Of a stretch of 64,000 bases of DNA, positions 30,410 to 38,461 are shown one piece after another. How positions within the stretch are numbered: the stretch's first letter is position 1; the number at the start of each line of letters is the position of its first letter. This DNA is from Pseudomonadota bacterium (GTDB lineage Bacteria > Pseudomonadota > Alphaproteobacteria > Acetobacterales > Acetobacteraceae). The translations under genes and the position numbers were made by a program. The stretch lies in contig JAJZVV010000003.1 in the NCBI GenBank assembly GCA_021845595.1, positions 186,001 through 250,000 of the forward strand, written 5' to 3'. Below the pieces are notes generated by a model. That model searched no databases and was not told the origin of the DNA. It saw nothing but the letters and a program-made list of their open reading frames with translations.

Positions 30410-30823
30410 ATGAGCGGGGTCGGACGGATTGGCGGGGCCACGCCGCTGGCGAGGGTCGGAGCGCGGGCGGGCGCCGCGGGCGGAGGCTTCACGGTCCGGA
30501 CCGAAGGCGGGGCCGCCGGCGCATCGGTGCGGGCGAGCGTCGGGATCGGCGCCCTTGACGGGCTGCTGGCGCTGCAGGAGACGATGGACGCGGAAGTGTC
30601 CGACCGCGAGGCGCGCCGACATGGCCAGGCGATGCTGGCCGCGCTCGCCGCCCTGCAGCGGGCGCTGCTCGCCGATGGCGGCCAGGCCGAAGCGCTCGCG
30701 CACCTCGCCGGGCTCGCCGCCGCTACGCCGCTCGCCGCGGACCCGGTATTGCGCGCGACCGTCGGTGCGATCGCACTGCGTGCGCAGGTGGAACTCGCGA
30801 AGCGAACCCCTCGGCCGGCGTGA
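30410..30823 (+). CDS. fliX: FliX, class II flagellar assembly regulator
   Basis: Alphaproteobacterial trans-acting factor that links flagellar basal-body assembly to sigma-54 transcription, acting with FlbD in Caulobacter. The 137-residue protein has the family pattern: a variable basic Gly/Ala N terminus, LDGLLALQETMD near residue 60, then a helical REARRHGQAMLAALAALQRALL and a terminal IALRAQVELAKR. I chose ATG 30410 with an AAGGAG site nine bases upstream. It is divergent from flgI, as in Caulobacter; with the two sigma-54 promoters, this argues for FliX/FlbD control. Confidence 0.8.
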   Translation: MSGVGRIGGATPLARVGARAGAAGGGFTVRTEGGAAGASVRASVGIGALDGLLALQETMDAEVSDREARRHGQAMLAALAALQRALLADGGQAEALAHLAGLAAATPLAADPVLRATVGAIALRAQVELAKRTPRPA

Positions 30824-30875
30824 AATGACTTGCATGTCAATCTCTTGACACCTTGCGGGCGCGCCGGCGCGCCTC

Positions 30876-30904
30876 TTGGCGCGGCGCCGGGGCGCCGCTA
30901 TAAG
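30876..30904 (+). promoter_or_regulatory. Sigma-70-type promoter of dksA
   Basis: A -35 TTGGCG (30876-30881), a 17-base spacer and a -10 TATAAG (30899-30904) lie 92 bases before the dksA ATG, giving a leader of about 85 bases. A TCTCTGCC/GGCAGAGA stem (30953-30980) ends directly before the Shine-Dalgarno in that leader. Confidence 0.55.
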
Positions 30905-30995
30905 CCGGGCCAACTCACAGCCGCGGGGCAGCCCGGGCCCGACGCGGACCGGTCTCTGCCCGGCCTCCGCCCGGCAGAGAGGAGGACGGTTCGAC

Positions 30996-31412
30996 ATGAT
31001 GGTGACCCTGCCGCCTGACTATCGGCCCTCGGAGGACGAGGCCTTCATGAATCCGCTGCAGCTCGAATATTTCCGCCGACGCCTGCTGCGCTGGCGGGCG
31101 GACCTGCTGCGCGAGGCCGATGGCACGCTGGCGAGCCTCTCCGAAGGCGGCATCAGCGAGGCGGACATCACCGATCGTGCCAGTGTCGAGACCGACCGCG
31201 CGCTGGAACTGCGCACCCGCGACCGCGCCCGCAAGCTCATCACCAAGATCGACCAGGCGCTGCAGCGCATCGAGACCGGCAATTACGGCTATTGCGAGGA
31301 GACCGGCGAGCCGATCGGCCTGCGCCGGCTCGAAGCCCGCCCCATCGCCACCCTCTCGATCGAGGCGCAGGAGCGCCACGAGCGCATGGAGCGCGTGCAT
31401 CGGGACGATTGA
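30996..31412 (+). CDS. dksA: DksA, RNA polymerase-binding transcription factor
   Basis: Secondary-channel factor that acts with ppGpp on RNA polymerase. The 138-residue protein has the coiled-coil arms (RRRLLRWRADLLREADGTL, DITDRASVETDRALELRTRDRARKL), with the catalytic acidic tip near ADITDRAS. The four-cysteine zinc finger of E. coli DksA is reduced to one cysteine (YGYCEETGEP), as is usual in alphaproteobacteria. A GGAGG lies ten bases before the ATG. Its place between fliX and flgH is typical for the lineage and puts it in the flagellar block while working with Rel at 3573-5843. Confidence 0.92.
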   Translation: MMVTLPPDYRPSEDEAFMNPLQLEYFRRRLLRWRADLLREADGTLASLSEGGISEADITDRASVETDRALELRTRDRARKLITKIDQALQRIETGNYGYCEETGEPIGLRRLEARPIATLSIEAQERHERMERVHRDD

Positions 31413-31440
31413 CGCCGTCGACCGGGGCCGGTCGACGGCG
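31413..31440. terminator. Perfect hairpin between convergent dksA and flgH
   Basis: CGCCGTCGACCGG (31413-31425) pairs perfectly with CCGGTCGACGGCG (31428-31440) around a two-base loop. It begins directly after the dksA stop and ends five bases before the flgH stop. There is no T-run; it is a likely bidirectional terminator. Confidence 0.6.
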
Positions 31441-31445
31441 GCCGG

Positions 31446-32204
31446 TCAGAACGGCAGGATCGCCTGCAGCAGCTGGTCACCCCAGCGCGGCACATTGACC
31501 TCGGTGAGCTGGCCGCGCCCGCCGTAAATGATGCGCGCCTCCGCGATGCGGTCATCCATCACCGTGTTGTCGCTGCGGATGTCCTCGGGGCGGATGACGC
31601 CGGTGACCATGAGCTGGCGCAGCTCGTCGTTCACCCGCATTTCCTGCCGCGCGGCGACGACGAGATTGCCGTTCGGCAGCACCTGCGTGATGGTCCCGGC
31701 GAGCTGCACGGTGACGTTCTCGTTGCGCTGAATCTGGCCGATGGTGGTGAGGTTGCTGCCGCTGCTGACGCCGGCCAGCGCGGCCGGGTTCGCGCCGGCG
31801 AGGATTTTCGGCAGGATCGTCTCCAGCCCGAACATGTTCGGCATGCCCATGGTCTCGGCGGCGGTTCGCTGCTGCATGGTGTTGTCGTTCATGGTCGCGG
31901 CGTGGGTCATGTTCACCTGGATGGTGACGATGTCGCCGACCCGGGCGGCGCGCTGGTCCTTGAAGAAGGCGCGGGCACCGGGCCGCCACAGCGAGTTGGC
32001 CTGCGGCTGCGGCGGCGGGCTCGGTGCCGGCATGGGCATGGTGACCGGCCGCCAGCTCGGGTCCGTGGTCGGATTGGACGTTGGCGTCAGCGCCGGTGCG
32101 CGGCCCACCTCGGACAGGCTGGTCAGCACGCCGCAGCCCGGTAGCAGCGCGGCCAGGGCGAGCGCGGCAACGACGCCGCGTGAGCGGTGCGCGCGCGGCC
32201 TCAT
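31446..32204 (-). CDS. flgH: Flagellar L-ring protein FlgH (lipoprotein)
   Basis: Outer-membrane L-ring subunit, 252 residues. The lipobox LLPGC places the lipidated cysteine near residue 24. The mature part has NSLWRPGARAFFKDQRAARVGDIVTIQV, GTITQVLPNGNLVVAARQEMRVNDELRQLMVTGVIRPEDI and a terminal GQLTEVNVPRWGDQLLQAILPF, all FlgH hallmarks. A Pro-rich linker (PAPSPPPQPQ) follows the lipobox. It overlaps flgA upstream. Confidence 0.95.
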   Translation of the reverse strand: MRPRAHRSRGVVAALALAALLPGCGVLTSLSEVGRAPALTPTSNPTTDPSWRPVTMPMPAPSPPPQPQANSLWRPGARAFFKDQRAARVGDIVTIQVNMTHAATMNDNTMQQRTAAETMGMPNMFGLETILPKILAGANPAALAGVSSGSNLTTIGQIQRNENVTVQLAGTITQVLPNGNLVVAARQEMRVNDELRQLMVTGVIRPEDIRSDNTVMDDRIAEARIIYGGRGQLTEVNVPRWGDQLLQAILPF

Positions 32205-33277
32205 CGGTTGGCGACCTGCGGGCGGTCATTCCAGGCTTGGGCATTCCCCACTTGGGCATTCCCCACTTGGGCATTCCCCACTTGGGCATTCCACGTCTGG
32301 CTGTTCCAGATGGGCCCCGATTGGGGCGGCACCATCGGCAGGCTGCCGGGCACCACCCGCACGCCGCCCGGCTCGACGATCTCGGCCTGGACCACGGCGT
32401 GGCTCAGCGGGTTCAGGACCGCGATGCGCTCGCCGAGCCCGCCCGCCTGCAGCGCCTCGCCTTCGGCGCGTAGCGAGAGGCCGCCGACATCGAGCTGGAG
32501 CGTGACGATGCTGCCCTTGCGCACCAGTTCCGGCGCCGCGAGCTCGGCCAGCGGCACCGGTTGCCCGGGCATGACCACATGGCGCAGCGACCGGCCGACC
32601 ATCTGTTCGGGCGCCTGGGCGGTCTCGGTTCCGATCTGGGTCGCCCGCACCCGGGCCACCTGGACATCGGCGGCGGTGATCACGGCGCCCGGCCACAGCC
32701 GGCGGGCCAGCACCGGCACGGCGACGGTCGGCGCGGCGCGCCCGCTCACCCGGGCCCGCTGCGGCGCCTCGCCGCTGGCGGCGACACTGAGGACGGCGGC
32801 GAAGCGGCCCGCCGCCGCATCGTAGTCGAGCTGCTCGACGAGCGGCGCCGGGTCCATGTCCGGCGTGACGATCAGCCGCGGCGTCAGCGGCAGGTCCACC
32901 GCGCAGTCGCCGGTGCACCCGGCCCCGGCGAGGGCGGTGCGCAGCGCCCCGAGGATGGCCTCTTTCGGCACCGCCCGTCCCGGCCGCTCGAGCACGACGC
33001 GTTCGGTCTGCGTCGCCGGCGTCCAATCGACGTGGAACTGTCGGGCGATGGCGGCCAGCTGCGCGGCGCCGACGACCAGTCGCCCGCCGGGTGGCGGGCT
33101 CGGGCCGAGCACGCGGTCCGCTTCGGGGCCGGCATCGTCGAACAGATCGGCGAGGCGGACCTGCGGGCCGGCGAGCTGGACCGCCGAGCGCGGGCTGGCC
33201 GCGGCAGCGGCATGGGCGAGCCCGCCGGCGGCGATGGTGGTCGAGAGCAGCAGCGTGGCGAGGTGGCGCGCGGTCAT
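32201..33277 (-). CDS. flgA: FlgA, P-ring assembly chaperone, with a C-terminal repeat tail
   Basis: Periplasmic chaperone for FlgI, 358 residues with a signal peptide. The SAF domain region is recognisable in VPVLARRLWPGAVITAADVQVARVR, GRSLRHVVMPGQPVPLAEL and RKGSIVTLQLDVGGLSLRAEGEAL. The last 30 residues are an Asn/Gln/Gly-rich tail of VGNAQ units encoded by a 15-base tandem repeat, not seen in usual FlgA. I chose ATG 33277 with GAGG nine bases upstream; a GTG at 33292 overlapping the flgG stop lacks an SD. Stop overlaps flgH by four bases. Confidence 0.88.
   Translation of the reverse strand: MTARHLATLLLSTTIAAGGLAHAAAAASPRSAVQLAGPQVRLADLFDDAGPEADRVLGPSPPPGGRLVVGAAQLAAIARQFHVDWTPATQTERVVLERPGRAVPKEAILGALRTALAGAGCTGDCAVDLPLTPRLIVTPDMDPAPLVEQLDYDAAAGRFAAVLSVAASGEAPQRARVSGRAAPTVAVPVLARRLWPGAVITAADVQVARVRATQIGTETAQAPEQMVGRSLRHVVMPGQPVPLAELAAPELVRKGSIVTLQLDVGGLSLRAEGEALQAGGLGERIAVLNPLSHAVVQAEIVEPGGVRVVPGSLPMVPPQSGPIWNSQTWNAQVGNAQVGNAQVGNAQAWNDRPQVANR
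32236..32295. repeat. 15-base tandem repeat in the flgA 3' end
   Basis: The unit CTTGGGCATTCCCCA occurs three times without change (32236-32280), followed by a fourth copy (32281-32295) that diverges in its last bases. In the flgA frame each unit encodes one pentapeptide of VGNAQ type. The unit length is a multiple of three, so copy-number change would not shift the frame. Confidence 0.9.
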
Positions 33278-33288
33278 CGGCCTGGTCC

Positions 33289-34077
33289 TCACAGATTGGG
33301 ATTGGTCAGGGTGGCGAATACCTGGTCGGAGACGCCGATGACGCGGCTGTTCATCTCGTAGGCCCGCTGGGCGGTGATCAGGTTGGTGATCTCGGTGACG
33401 ACGTTCACGTTCGATGTTTCGACGAAGCCCTGCATCACCGTGCCGAACCCGGGTGAGCCTGGCAGCCCCTGGATCGGGTTGCCGGAGGCCGCGGTGGCGA
33501 GGAAGAAATTGCCGCCCTGAGGTGACAGGCCCGCGGGGTTGGCGAAGGTGGCGAGCTGCATCTGGCCGATGAGCTGCGGCTGCACCTGGTTCGGGATCGT
33601 CACCTGCACCTGGCCCTGGGCGTTGATGGCGACGCTGGTGGCGTTCTGCGGCACGGTCATGCCGGGCGAGACGACGTAGCCGTCCGCGGTGACGATCTGG
33701 CCGGTGGGCGAGAGCGAGAACGTGCCGTCGCGCGTATAGGCGATCTCGCCGGACGGCAGCGTCACCTGGAAATAGCCGTTGCCCTGCACCGCGAGATCGA
33801 GCGTGTTGTTGGTCTGCTGCAGATTGCCCTGCTCGAGGATGGGATAGATCGCCGCCGTCTGCACGCCGAGCCCGACCTCGGTGCCGGACGGCACGATCGT
33901 GCCCGTGTCGGAGCTGTTCGAGCCGACGACGCGGAGATTCTGGTAGATCAGATCCTGGAACTCGGGCCGACGGCGCTTGAAGGCGGTCGTCGTCATGTTG
34001 GCGATGTTGTTGGCGATGACTTCGATATTCGTCTGCTGGGCCTGCATGCCGGTGCCGGCGATATCCATCGAACGCAT
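33289..34077 (-). CDS. flgG: Flagellar distal rod protein FlgG
   Basis: Distal rod subunit, 262 residues. It has the N-terminal rod motif MQAQQTNIEVIANNIANMTTTAFKRRRPEFQDL, the FlgG-specific DLAVQGNGYFQV and PGFGTVMQGFVETSNVNVVTEITNLITAQRAYEMNSRVI at the C terminus. A short gap separates it from flgF. It is central to the flgF-flgG-flgA-flgH operon driven from the sigma-54 site at 34911. Confidence 0.96.
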   Translation of the reverse strand: MRSMDIAGTGMQAQQTNIEVIANNIANMTTTAFKRRRPEFQDLIYQNLRVVGSNSSDTGTIVPSGTEVGLGVQTAAIYPILEQGNLQQTNNTLDLAVQGNGYFQVTLPSGEIAYTRDGTFSLSPTGQIVTADGYVVSPGMTVPQNATSVAINAQGQVQVTIPNQVQPQLIGQMQLATFANPAGLSPQGGNFFLATAASGNPIQGLPGSPGFGTVMQGFVETSNVNVVTEITNLITAQRAYEMNSRVIGVSDQVFATLTNPNL

Positions 34078-34110
34078 TTCTGGCGCCTTTCGTTATCTAT
34101 AGTCTATGGG

Positions 34111-34851
34111 TCAAACCACCGGCGGCTTGATCTGGTCGATCGCGGATTGCTGGCGCGTGAACTCCTCCTGCGCCAAATCGGCCGCGGCCTGGAACTGGCG
34201 CTGCATGGTCAGCAGACGGGTCATTTCGGTGACGGGCTCGACATTGCTCTGCTCGATCGCGCCCTGGACCAGGCGCGTTCCGCTCACCTGGTCGGTCGGG
34301 CTCGTGGTGTTGAACAGGTGGTTGCCCTCCGCGGTCAGCCGCAGCGGGTCCTGCGGCTGGACGATGCCGATCTTGCCGATCTGGCCGTTCTCGGTGCTGA
34401 GGGTGCCGTCCGTGGCGACGGCGATGTGGGCGTCCGCGGTGCCGACCTGGAGCGGCTGGCCGTTGGTGTCGAGCAGGGCGTTGCCGGAGCCGTCGACGAT
34501 GGTGCCGTCCGGGGCGAGACCGAAATGCCCCGCCCGGGTCAGCCGCGGGCCGCTCGGCGCGGCGACGGTGAAGTAGCCTGGGCCGGCGATGGCGACGTCC
34601 AGCGGGTTGGCGGTCTGGCTGATGGCGCCCTCGCCCTGGTCGCGATAGGTCGCGCGCAGCTGCGTGGCGGCGATGACATTGCCGCCGGGCGGGGAGAGCG
34701 TGCCGGTCTGACGCGTCAGCCAGTCGCTGAACTGCAGCCGCTCGGCCTTGTAGCCGGGCGTATTGGCGTTGGCGACGTTCGTCGCCGTCACTTCGATCGC
34801 CTGCTGCATGGTCAGCATGCGGGAGAGGGAGACCGTGGTCGGGTTCTGCAT
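34111..34851 (-). CDS. flgF: Flagellar proximal rod protein FlgF
   Basis: Proximal rod subunit, 246 residues. The N-terminal stretch LSRMLTMQQAIEVTATNVANANTPGYKAERLQF and the C-terminal IEQSNVEPVTEMTRLLTMQRQFQAAADLAQ match the rod/hook family, with the FlgF-type PLDVAIAGPGYFTVA. I chose ATG 34851, about 48 bases after the predicted sigma-54 start; the frame is open further upstream into the non-coding gap without family sequence. Confidence 0.93.
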   Translation of the reverse strand: MQNPTTVSLSRMLTMQQAIEVTATNVANANTPGYKAERLQFSDWLTRQTGTLSPPGGNVIAATQLRATYRDQGEGAISQTANPLDVAIAGPGYFTVAAPSGPRLTRAGHFGLAPDGTIVDGSGNALLDTNGQPLQVGTADAHIAVATDGTLSTENGQIGKIGIVQPQDPLRLTAEGNHLFNTTSPTDQVSGTRLVQGAIEQSNVEPVTEMTRLLTMQRQFQAAADLAQEEFTRQQSAIDQIKPPVV

Positions 34852-34910
34852 ACGGGGCCGTCCGCGTTGAGGTCTGCTGCATGTGCGCCGCAGCGACGTG
34901 GGCCATTGTC

Positions 34911-34925
34911 GCAAGCACCGTGCCA
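34911..34925 (-). promoter_or_regulatory. Sigma-54 promoter of the flgF-flgG-flgA-flgH operon
   Basis: On the minus strand the sequence is TGGCACG-GTGC-TTGC, a full match to the -24/-12 consensus with the GG and GC ten bases apart, 60 bases upstream of the flgF ATG. In Caulobacter the flgF operon is likewise sigma-54 dependent. Confidence 0.85.
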
Positions 34926-34974
34926 GAGGGCCGGGCGAAGGAGTCTGAGGGATTCGCTGGTCCCGGCGTGCGCG

Positions 34975-35028
34975 GGCGGCAGGGTTTGCCGGGCGCCGGG
35001 CGGGGTGGGCCCGGCAATCCCTGCCGCC
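34975..35028. repeat. 19-base inverted repeat between flgF and fliL
   Basis: The arms 34975-34993 and 35010-35028 are inverted copies with one mismatch, separated by 16 bases. The site lies between divergent operons, upstream of both, so it is not a normal terminator. It may be an enhancer/operator region or a dispersed palindromic element. Confidence 0.7.
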
Positions 35029-35131
35029 CTCCGCGCCGTGCCAATGCGCGGGACGGCGCGCGGCGCAAGGCTTCGTTAATCCGCAACGGCGAGCATACCA
35101 AGGCGCGCGGGTGGCGCGGCAAGGAGAGCGC

Positions 35132-35653
35132 ATGAGCACGGCAGCGGAGGCGACAGCAGAGGCGGAGGCCGGTGACAAACCCGCCGGCGGCGGCAAGAAG
35201 AAGCTGCTCCTGCTGGCGGTGCCGCTGCTGCTGGCGGCGGTGGGCGCGGGCCTCTGGTTCACCGGTCTGCTCCCGGGCTGGCTCGGTCTGCGCCACGAGA
35301 AGCCGGCGACGGAGGCGGAGGCGAAGGCCGAGGCGGCGAAGCCGGTCGCGCCGGTCTATGTCGACATGCCCGAAATCATCGTCAATCTGAATGTGACTCC
35401 GCGGCGGGAGAGCTTCGTCAAGCTGAAGGCGCGGCTGGAACTCGCCAAGCCTGCGGACCAGGCGGCGATCACCGCGGCGATGCCGCGGCTGCTCGACCTG
35501 TTCAACACCTATCTGCGCGAGATGCGGCCCGAGGAGCTGCGCGGCTCGGCCGGCACCTACCGGCTGCGCGAGGAGCTCATCGCGCGCGCCAATATCGTTG
35601 CCCCGCCGGCGCAGGTGATCGACGTGCTCTTCATGGAGATGCTGATCCAATGA
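35132..35653 (+). CDS. fliL: Flagellar basal-body-associated protein FliL
   Basis: Inner-membrane protein that supports the stator around the motor, 173 residues. A single membrane helix (KKKLLLLAVPLLLAAVGAGLWFT, about residues 22-44) follows a short charged tail; the periplasmic domain has VDMPEIIVNLNVTPRRESFVKLKARLEL, LLDLFNTYLREMRPEELRGSAG and VLFMEMLIQ, typical of FliL. Its start has AAGGAGAGC upstream. The stop overlaps the fliM ATG (ATGA). It opens the operon reaching to the 1025-residue gene. Confidence 0.93.
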   Translation: MSTAAEATAEAEAGDKPAGGGKKKLLLLAVPLLLAAVGAGLWFTGLLPGWLGLRHEKPATEAEAKAEAAKPVAPVYVDMPEIIVNLNVTPRRESFVKLKARLELAKPADQAAITAAMPRLLDLFNTYLREMRPEELRGSAGTYRLREELIARANIVAPPAQVIDVLFMEMLIQ

Positions 35654-36729
35654 GCGGCAGCGGCGAGCCGTCCGACGAAGACCTCGCGGCCGCCTGGGGC
35701 GCGGCGGTCGAGGGTGAGGGCGGTGAGGGCGACGATGCCGCCGCGCCGTCGGTCGAGCCCGCGCGCGTGCTCAATCAGGCCGAGATCGACAGCCTGCTCG
35801 GCTTCGACGACAGCCCGTCCGGCGGCGACCAGAATTCCGGCATCCAGAAGATCATCAGTTCGGGCCTCGTCTCCTACGAGCGCCTGCCGATGCTGGAGAT
35901 CGTGTTCGACCGGCTGGTGCGGATCATGTCCACCAGCCTGCGCAATTTCACCAGCGACAATGTCGAGGTTTCGATCGACAACATCCTGTCGCTGCGCTTC
36001 GGCGACTATCTCAACTCCATCCCGCTGCCGGCGATGCTCGCCGTGTTCAAGGCCGAGGAGTGGGACAATTACGGGCTGATGGTGATCGACTCGGCGATGA
36101 TCTACTCGATCGTCGACGTGCTGCTCGGCGGCCGGCGCGGCACCGCGGCGATGCGCATCGAGGGCCGCCCCTACACCACGATCGAGCGGACGCTGGTCGA
36201 GCGGATGATCCACGTCGTGCTGCAGGATCTGTCGGCGAGCTTCGATCCGATCTGTCCGGTGACGTTCCGGTTCGAGCGGCTGGAGGTGAACCCGCGCTTC
36301 GCCACCATCAGCCGCCTGTCCAACGCCGCCGTGCTGGCGCGGCTGCGCATCGACATGGAGGACCGCGGCGGCCAGATGGGCCTCCTGCTCCCGTATGCCA
36401 CGCTGGAACCGGTGCGCGAATTGCTGCTGCAGCAGTTCATGGGCGAGAAGTTCGGCCGCGATTCCATCTGGGAAACGCATCTGGCCGAGGAGCTGTGGAA
36501 CACCGAGCTCGAGCTGTCGGTGGTGCTCGATGAGCAGGTGATGCGCCTGTCCGACATCATGGCGCTGCAGCCCGGCAGCCGCATCGCGCTCAGCGTCGGC
36601 CCGGGCGCGCAGGTGCAGGTGCGCTGCGCGACGATCCCGCTGTTCGAGGCACGCATCGGCCGGCGCAAGAACCGCGTTGCGGTCCGGATCGAGAACGAGC
36701 TCGCACGCGGGCCGATCTTCGAGCGCTGA
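35650..36729 (+). CDS. fliM: Flagellar motor switch protein FliM
   Basis: C-ring switch protein that binds phospho-CheY, 359 residues. After a variable acidic N terminus the CheY-binding motif reads VLNQAEIDSLLGFD (residues about 38-51). The middle CheC-like domain has SLRFGDYLNSIPLPAMLAVFKAEEWDN and DVLLGGRRG, and the C-terminal SpoA domain contains LRLSDIMALQPGSRIAL-like sequence and ARIGRRKNRVAVRI. The gene overlaps fliL and is followed closely by the DUF6468-type gene. Confidence 0.96.
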   Translation: MSGSGEPSDEDLAAAWGAAVEGEGGEGDDAAAPSVEPARVLNQAEIDSLLGFDDSPSGGDQNSGIQKIISSGLVSYERLPMLEIVFDRLVRIMSTSLRNFTSDNVEVSIDNILSLRFGDYLNSIPLPAMLAVFKAEEWDNYGLMVIDSAMIYSIVDVLLGGRRGTAAMRIEGRPYTTIERTLVERMIHVVLQDLSASFDPICPVTFRFERLEVNPRFATISRLSNAAVLARLRIDMEDRGGQMGLLLPYATLEPVRELLLQQFMGEKFGRDSIWETHLAEELWNTELELSVVLDEQVMRLSDIMALQPGSRIALSVGPGAQVQVRCATIPLFEARIGRRKNRVAVRIENELARGPIFER

Positions 36730-36775
36730 TGGCTTCAGTGACGAAATCGTAACCGGAAAGGGGCAGGTTCGAAGC

Positions 36776-37231
36776 ATGGGCGGGCTCGAATGGATCCTGG
36801 AGGCTGTGTTGGTGGCCCTGCTTGCAGCCACCCTGGTGCACGCCCTGCGTCTGGAGCGCGCGCTCGGCGTGCTCAAGCGCGACCGGGCGGCGCTCGAGGA
36901 ACTGGTCGCCGGGTTCAACGCTAGCACGCGCCAAGCCGAGGAGGGCATCGAGCGGCTGCGCCAAGTTGCCGATGGTACCGGGCGGCATGTCGCGCGGCAG
37001 ATCGAAACCGCCAGCGCGCTGCGCGAGGATCTCGGCTTCCTGATCGATCGTGCGGAGCGCATGGCTGACCGTCTCGACCAGCAGAATCGCACGGCTCGGA
37101 GCGGAGGGGGCGAGCCGGTGCGTCTGCCGTCACTGCCTGTCGCCGCGCCCGACCCCGAGCCGGCCGATGGTCCACGCGTGCGCAGCCAGGCCGAGCGCGA
37201 TCTCCTGCGCGCGCTGCGCGTGGCGCGCTGA
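36776..37231 (+). CDS. DUF6468-type flagellar-cluster membrane protein
   Basis: Small membrane protein of 151 residues that recurs in alphaproteobacterial flagellar operons between fliM and motE. One N-terminal membrane helix (WILEAVLVALLAATLVHALRL) is followed by a long coiled-coil-like helix (LKRDRAALEELVAGF through LIDRAERMADRLDQQ) and a C-terminal RSQAERDLLRALRVAR motif. No enzymatic residues are visible. The role is unknown; position between the switch and MotE suggests motor or stator function. Confidence 0.7.
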   Translation: MGGLEWILEAVLVALLAATLVHALRLERALGVLKRDRAALEELVAGFNASTRQAEEGIERLRQVADGTGRHVARQIETASALREDLGFLIDRAERMADRLDQQNRTARSGGGEPVRLPSLPVAAPDPEPADGPRVRSQAERDLLRALRVAR

Positions 37232-37245
37232 GGGCGGAGGGAACG

Positions 37246-38043
37246 ATGGCTGTCCTGCGCATTCCGGTCCCACGCTTGCTGCCGATTACGATCGCGACGC
37301 TCGCCCTGGTGCTGACGCTGAAATCGGTCGCGCTGGTGCGGGCCGCCGGCACCGCGGCGGAACCGGCCGGGGCGCCGGCGGCGGAGACCCAGCCTGCCGG
37401 CGGCCAGCTCACCGAGACGAAGCCGGCCGAGGCGAAACCCGGCGATGCGAAGTCTGCGGACGCCAAGCCGGCCGAGGCGAAGCCGCCGGCGGCGAAGACG
37501 GGCTCGCCATCGCCGCCCGACGCCGCAGGCGCGGCGCCGAAGCGCGATGTGGCCGCGGCGAAGGCCGCGCCGGACCAGGAGCCGGCCGCGGTTGCCACGC
37601 CGCTGCCGTCGGGCGGGGCTCCGGTGAGCGACAGCGAGAAAGCGCTGCTGCTCGATCTGCGCCATCGCCGCCAGGAGCTCGATCAGCAGAGCGCGGCGGT
37701 GCAGGCGCGCGAAGCGGCGCTGGCGGCGGCCGAGAAGCGCATCACGGCGCGCCTCGACGAACTCGCCAGCCTGCAGCGCAAGCTGGAGACGCTGGATGCA
37801 TCGCGCAAGCAGCGCGAGGAAGCGAACTGGCGCGGCCTGGTCAAGACCTACGAAACCATGCGTCCGCGCGATGCCGCGACGATTTTCAACGATCTCGAAA
37901 TGGATGTTCTGCTCCCGGTGATGGATCGCATGAAAGAGGCGCGGGCGGCGGCGATCCTGGCGGCGATGCAGCCGGACAAGGCGCGGGCGCTGACCGCCAA
38001 GCTCGCGGAGACACGCCTGCACCCGACCAACGCCGGCGGCTGA
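37246..38043 (+). CDS. motE: MotE-like flagellar motility chaperone
   Basis: Periplasmic protein of 265 residues; in the rhizobia the homologue stabilises MotC. It has a signal anchor (LLPITIATLALVLTLKSVALV), a Lys/Pro/Glu/Ala linker built from KPAEAK-like units (about residues 55-110), and a C-terminal MgtE-N-like helical domain with LVKTYETMRPRDAATIFNDLEMDVLLPVMDRMKEARAAAILAAMQPDKARALT. The last pattern defines the family. It lies directly after the DUF6468-type gene and before cheY. Confidence 0.75.
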   Translation: MAVLRIPVPRLLPITIATLALVLTLKSVALVRAAGTAAEPAGAPAAETQPAGGQLTETKPAEAKPGDAKSADAKPAEAKPPAAKTGSPSPPDAAGAAPKRDVAAAKAAPDQEPAAVATPLPSGGAPVSDSEKALLLDLRHRRQELDQQSAAVQAREAALAAAEKRITARLDELASLQRKLETLDASRKQREEANWRGLVKTYETMRPRDAATIFNDLEMDVLLPVMDRMKEARAAAILAAMQPDKARALTAKLAETRLHPTNAGG

Positions 38044-38074
38044 GCGCTGCCGCCAGGAGACCAGAGGAGACGAC

Positions 38075-38461
38075 ATGGCTATCGACAAGTCGATGAACGT
38101 GCTCATCGTCGATGACTACAAGACGATGCTCCGCATCATCCGCAATCTGCTCAAGCAGATCGATTTCAACAACGTCGAAGAGGCGACCGACGGGGCGGAG
38201 GCGCTGGGCAAGCTGCGCGTGGGGAATTTCGGCCTCGTGATCAGCGACTGGAACATGCAGCCGATGACCGGGCTGCAGCTGCTGCAGGAAGTGCGCGCGG
38301 ATGGAAGGCTCAAATCGACGCCGTTCATCATGATCACGGCGGAGAGCAAGGCGGAGAACGTCGTCGCCGCCAAGCAGGCCGGCGTCTCGAACTACATCGT
38401 CAAGCCGTTCAACGCCGAGACGCTGAAGGAGAAGATCGAGAAGGTGCTCGGCCATGCATGA
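38075..38461 (+). CDS. cheY: CheY-type single-domain response regulator
   Basis: Receiver-only response regulator that binds the flagellar switch, 128 residues. The acidic pocket (DD at 13-14), phosphoacceptor D58 (ISDWNM), Thr88 in MITAES and Lys110 in VKPF are all present, so it should be phosphorylatable. The gene overlaps cheZ by eight bases and follows motE, placing it in the fliL operon with its likely target FliM and its phosphatase. Confidence 0.9.
   Translation: MAIDKSMNVLIVDDYKTMLRIIRNLLKQIDFNNVEEATDGAEALGKLRVGNFGLVISDWNMQPMTGLQLLQEVRADGRLKSTPFIMITAESKAENVVAAKQAGVSNYIVKPFNAETLKEKIEKVLGHA

Noticed and set aside
35070-35131. CtrA site (TTAA-N7-TTAA) upstream of fliL
   Set aside because: Only a single TTAA is present, without a partner at the right spacing.
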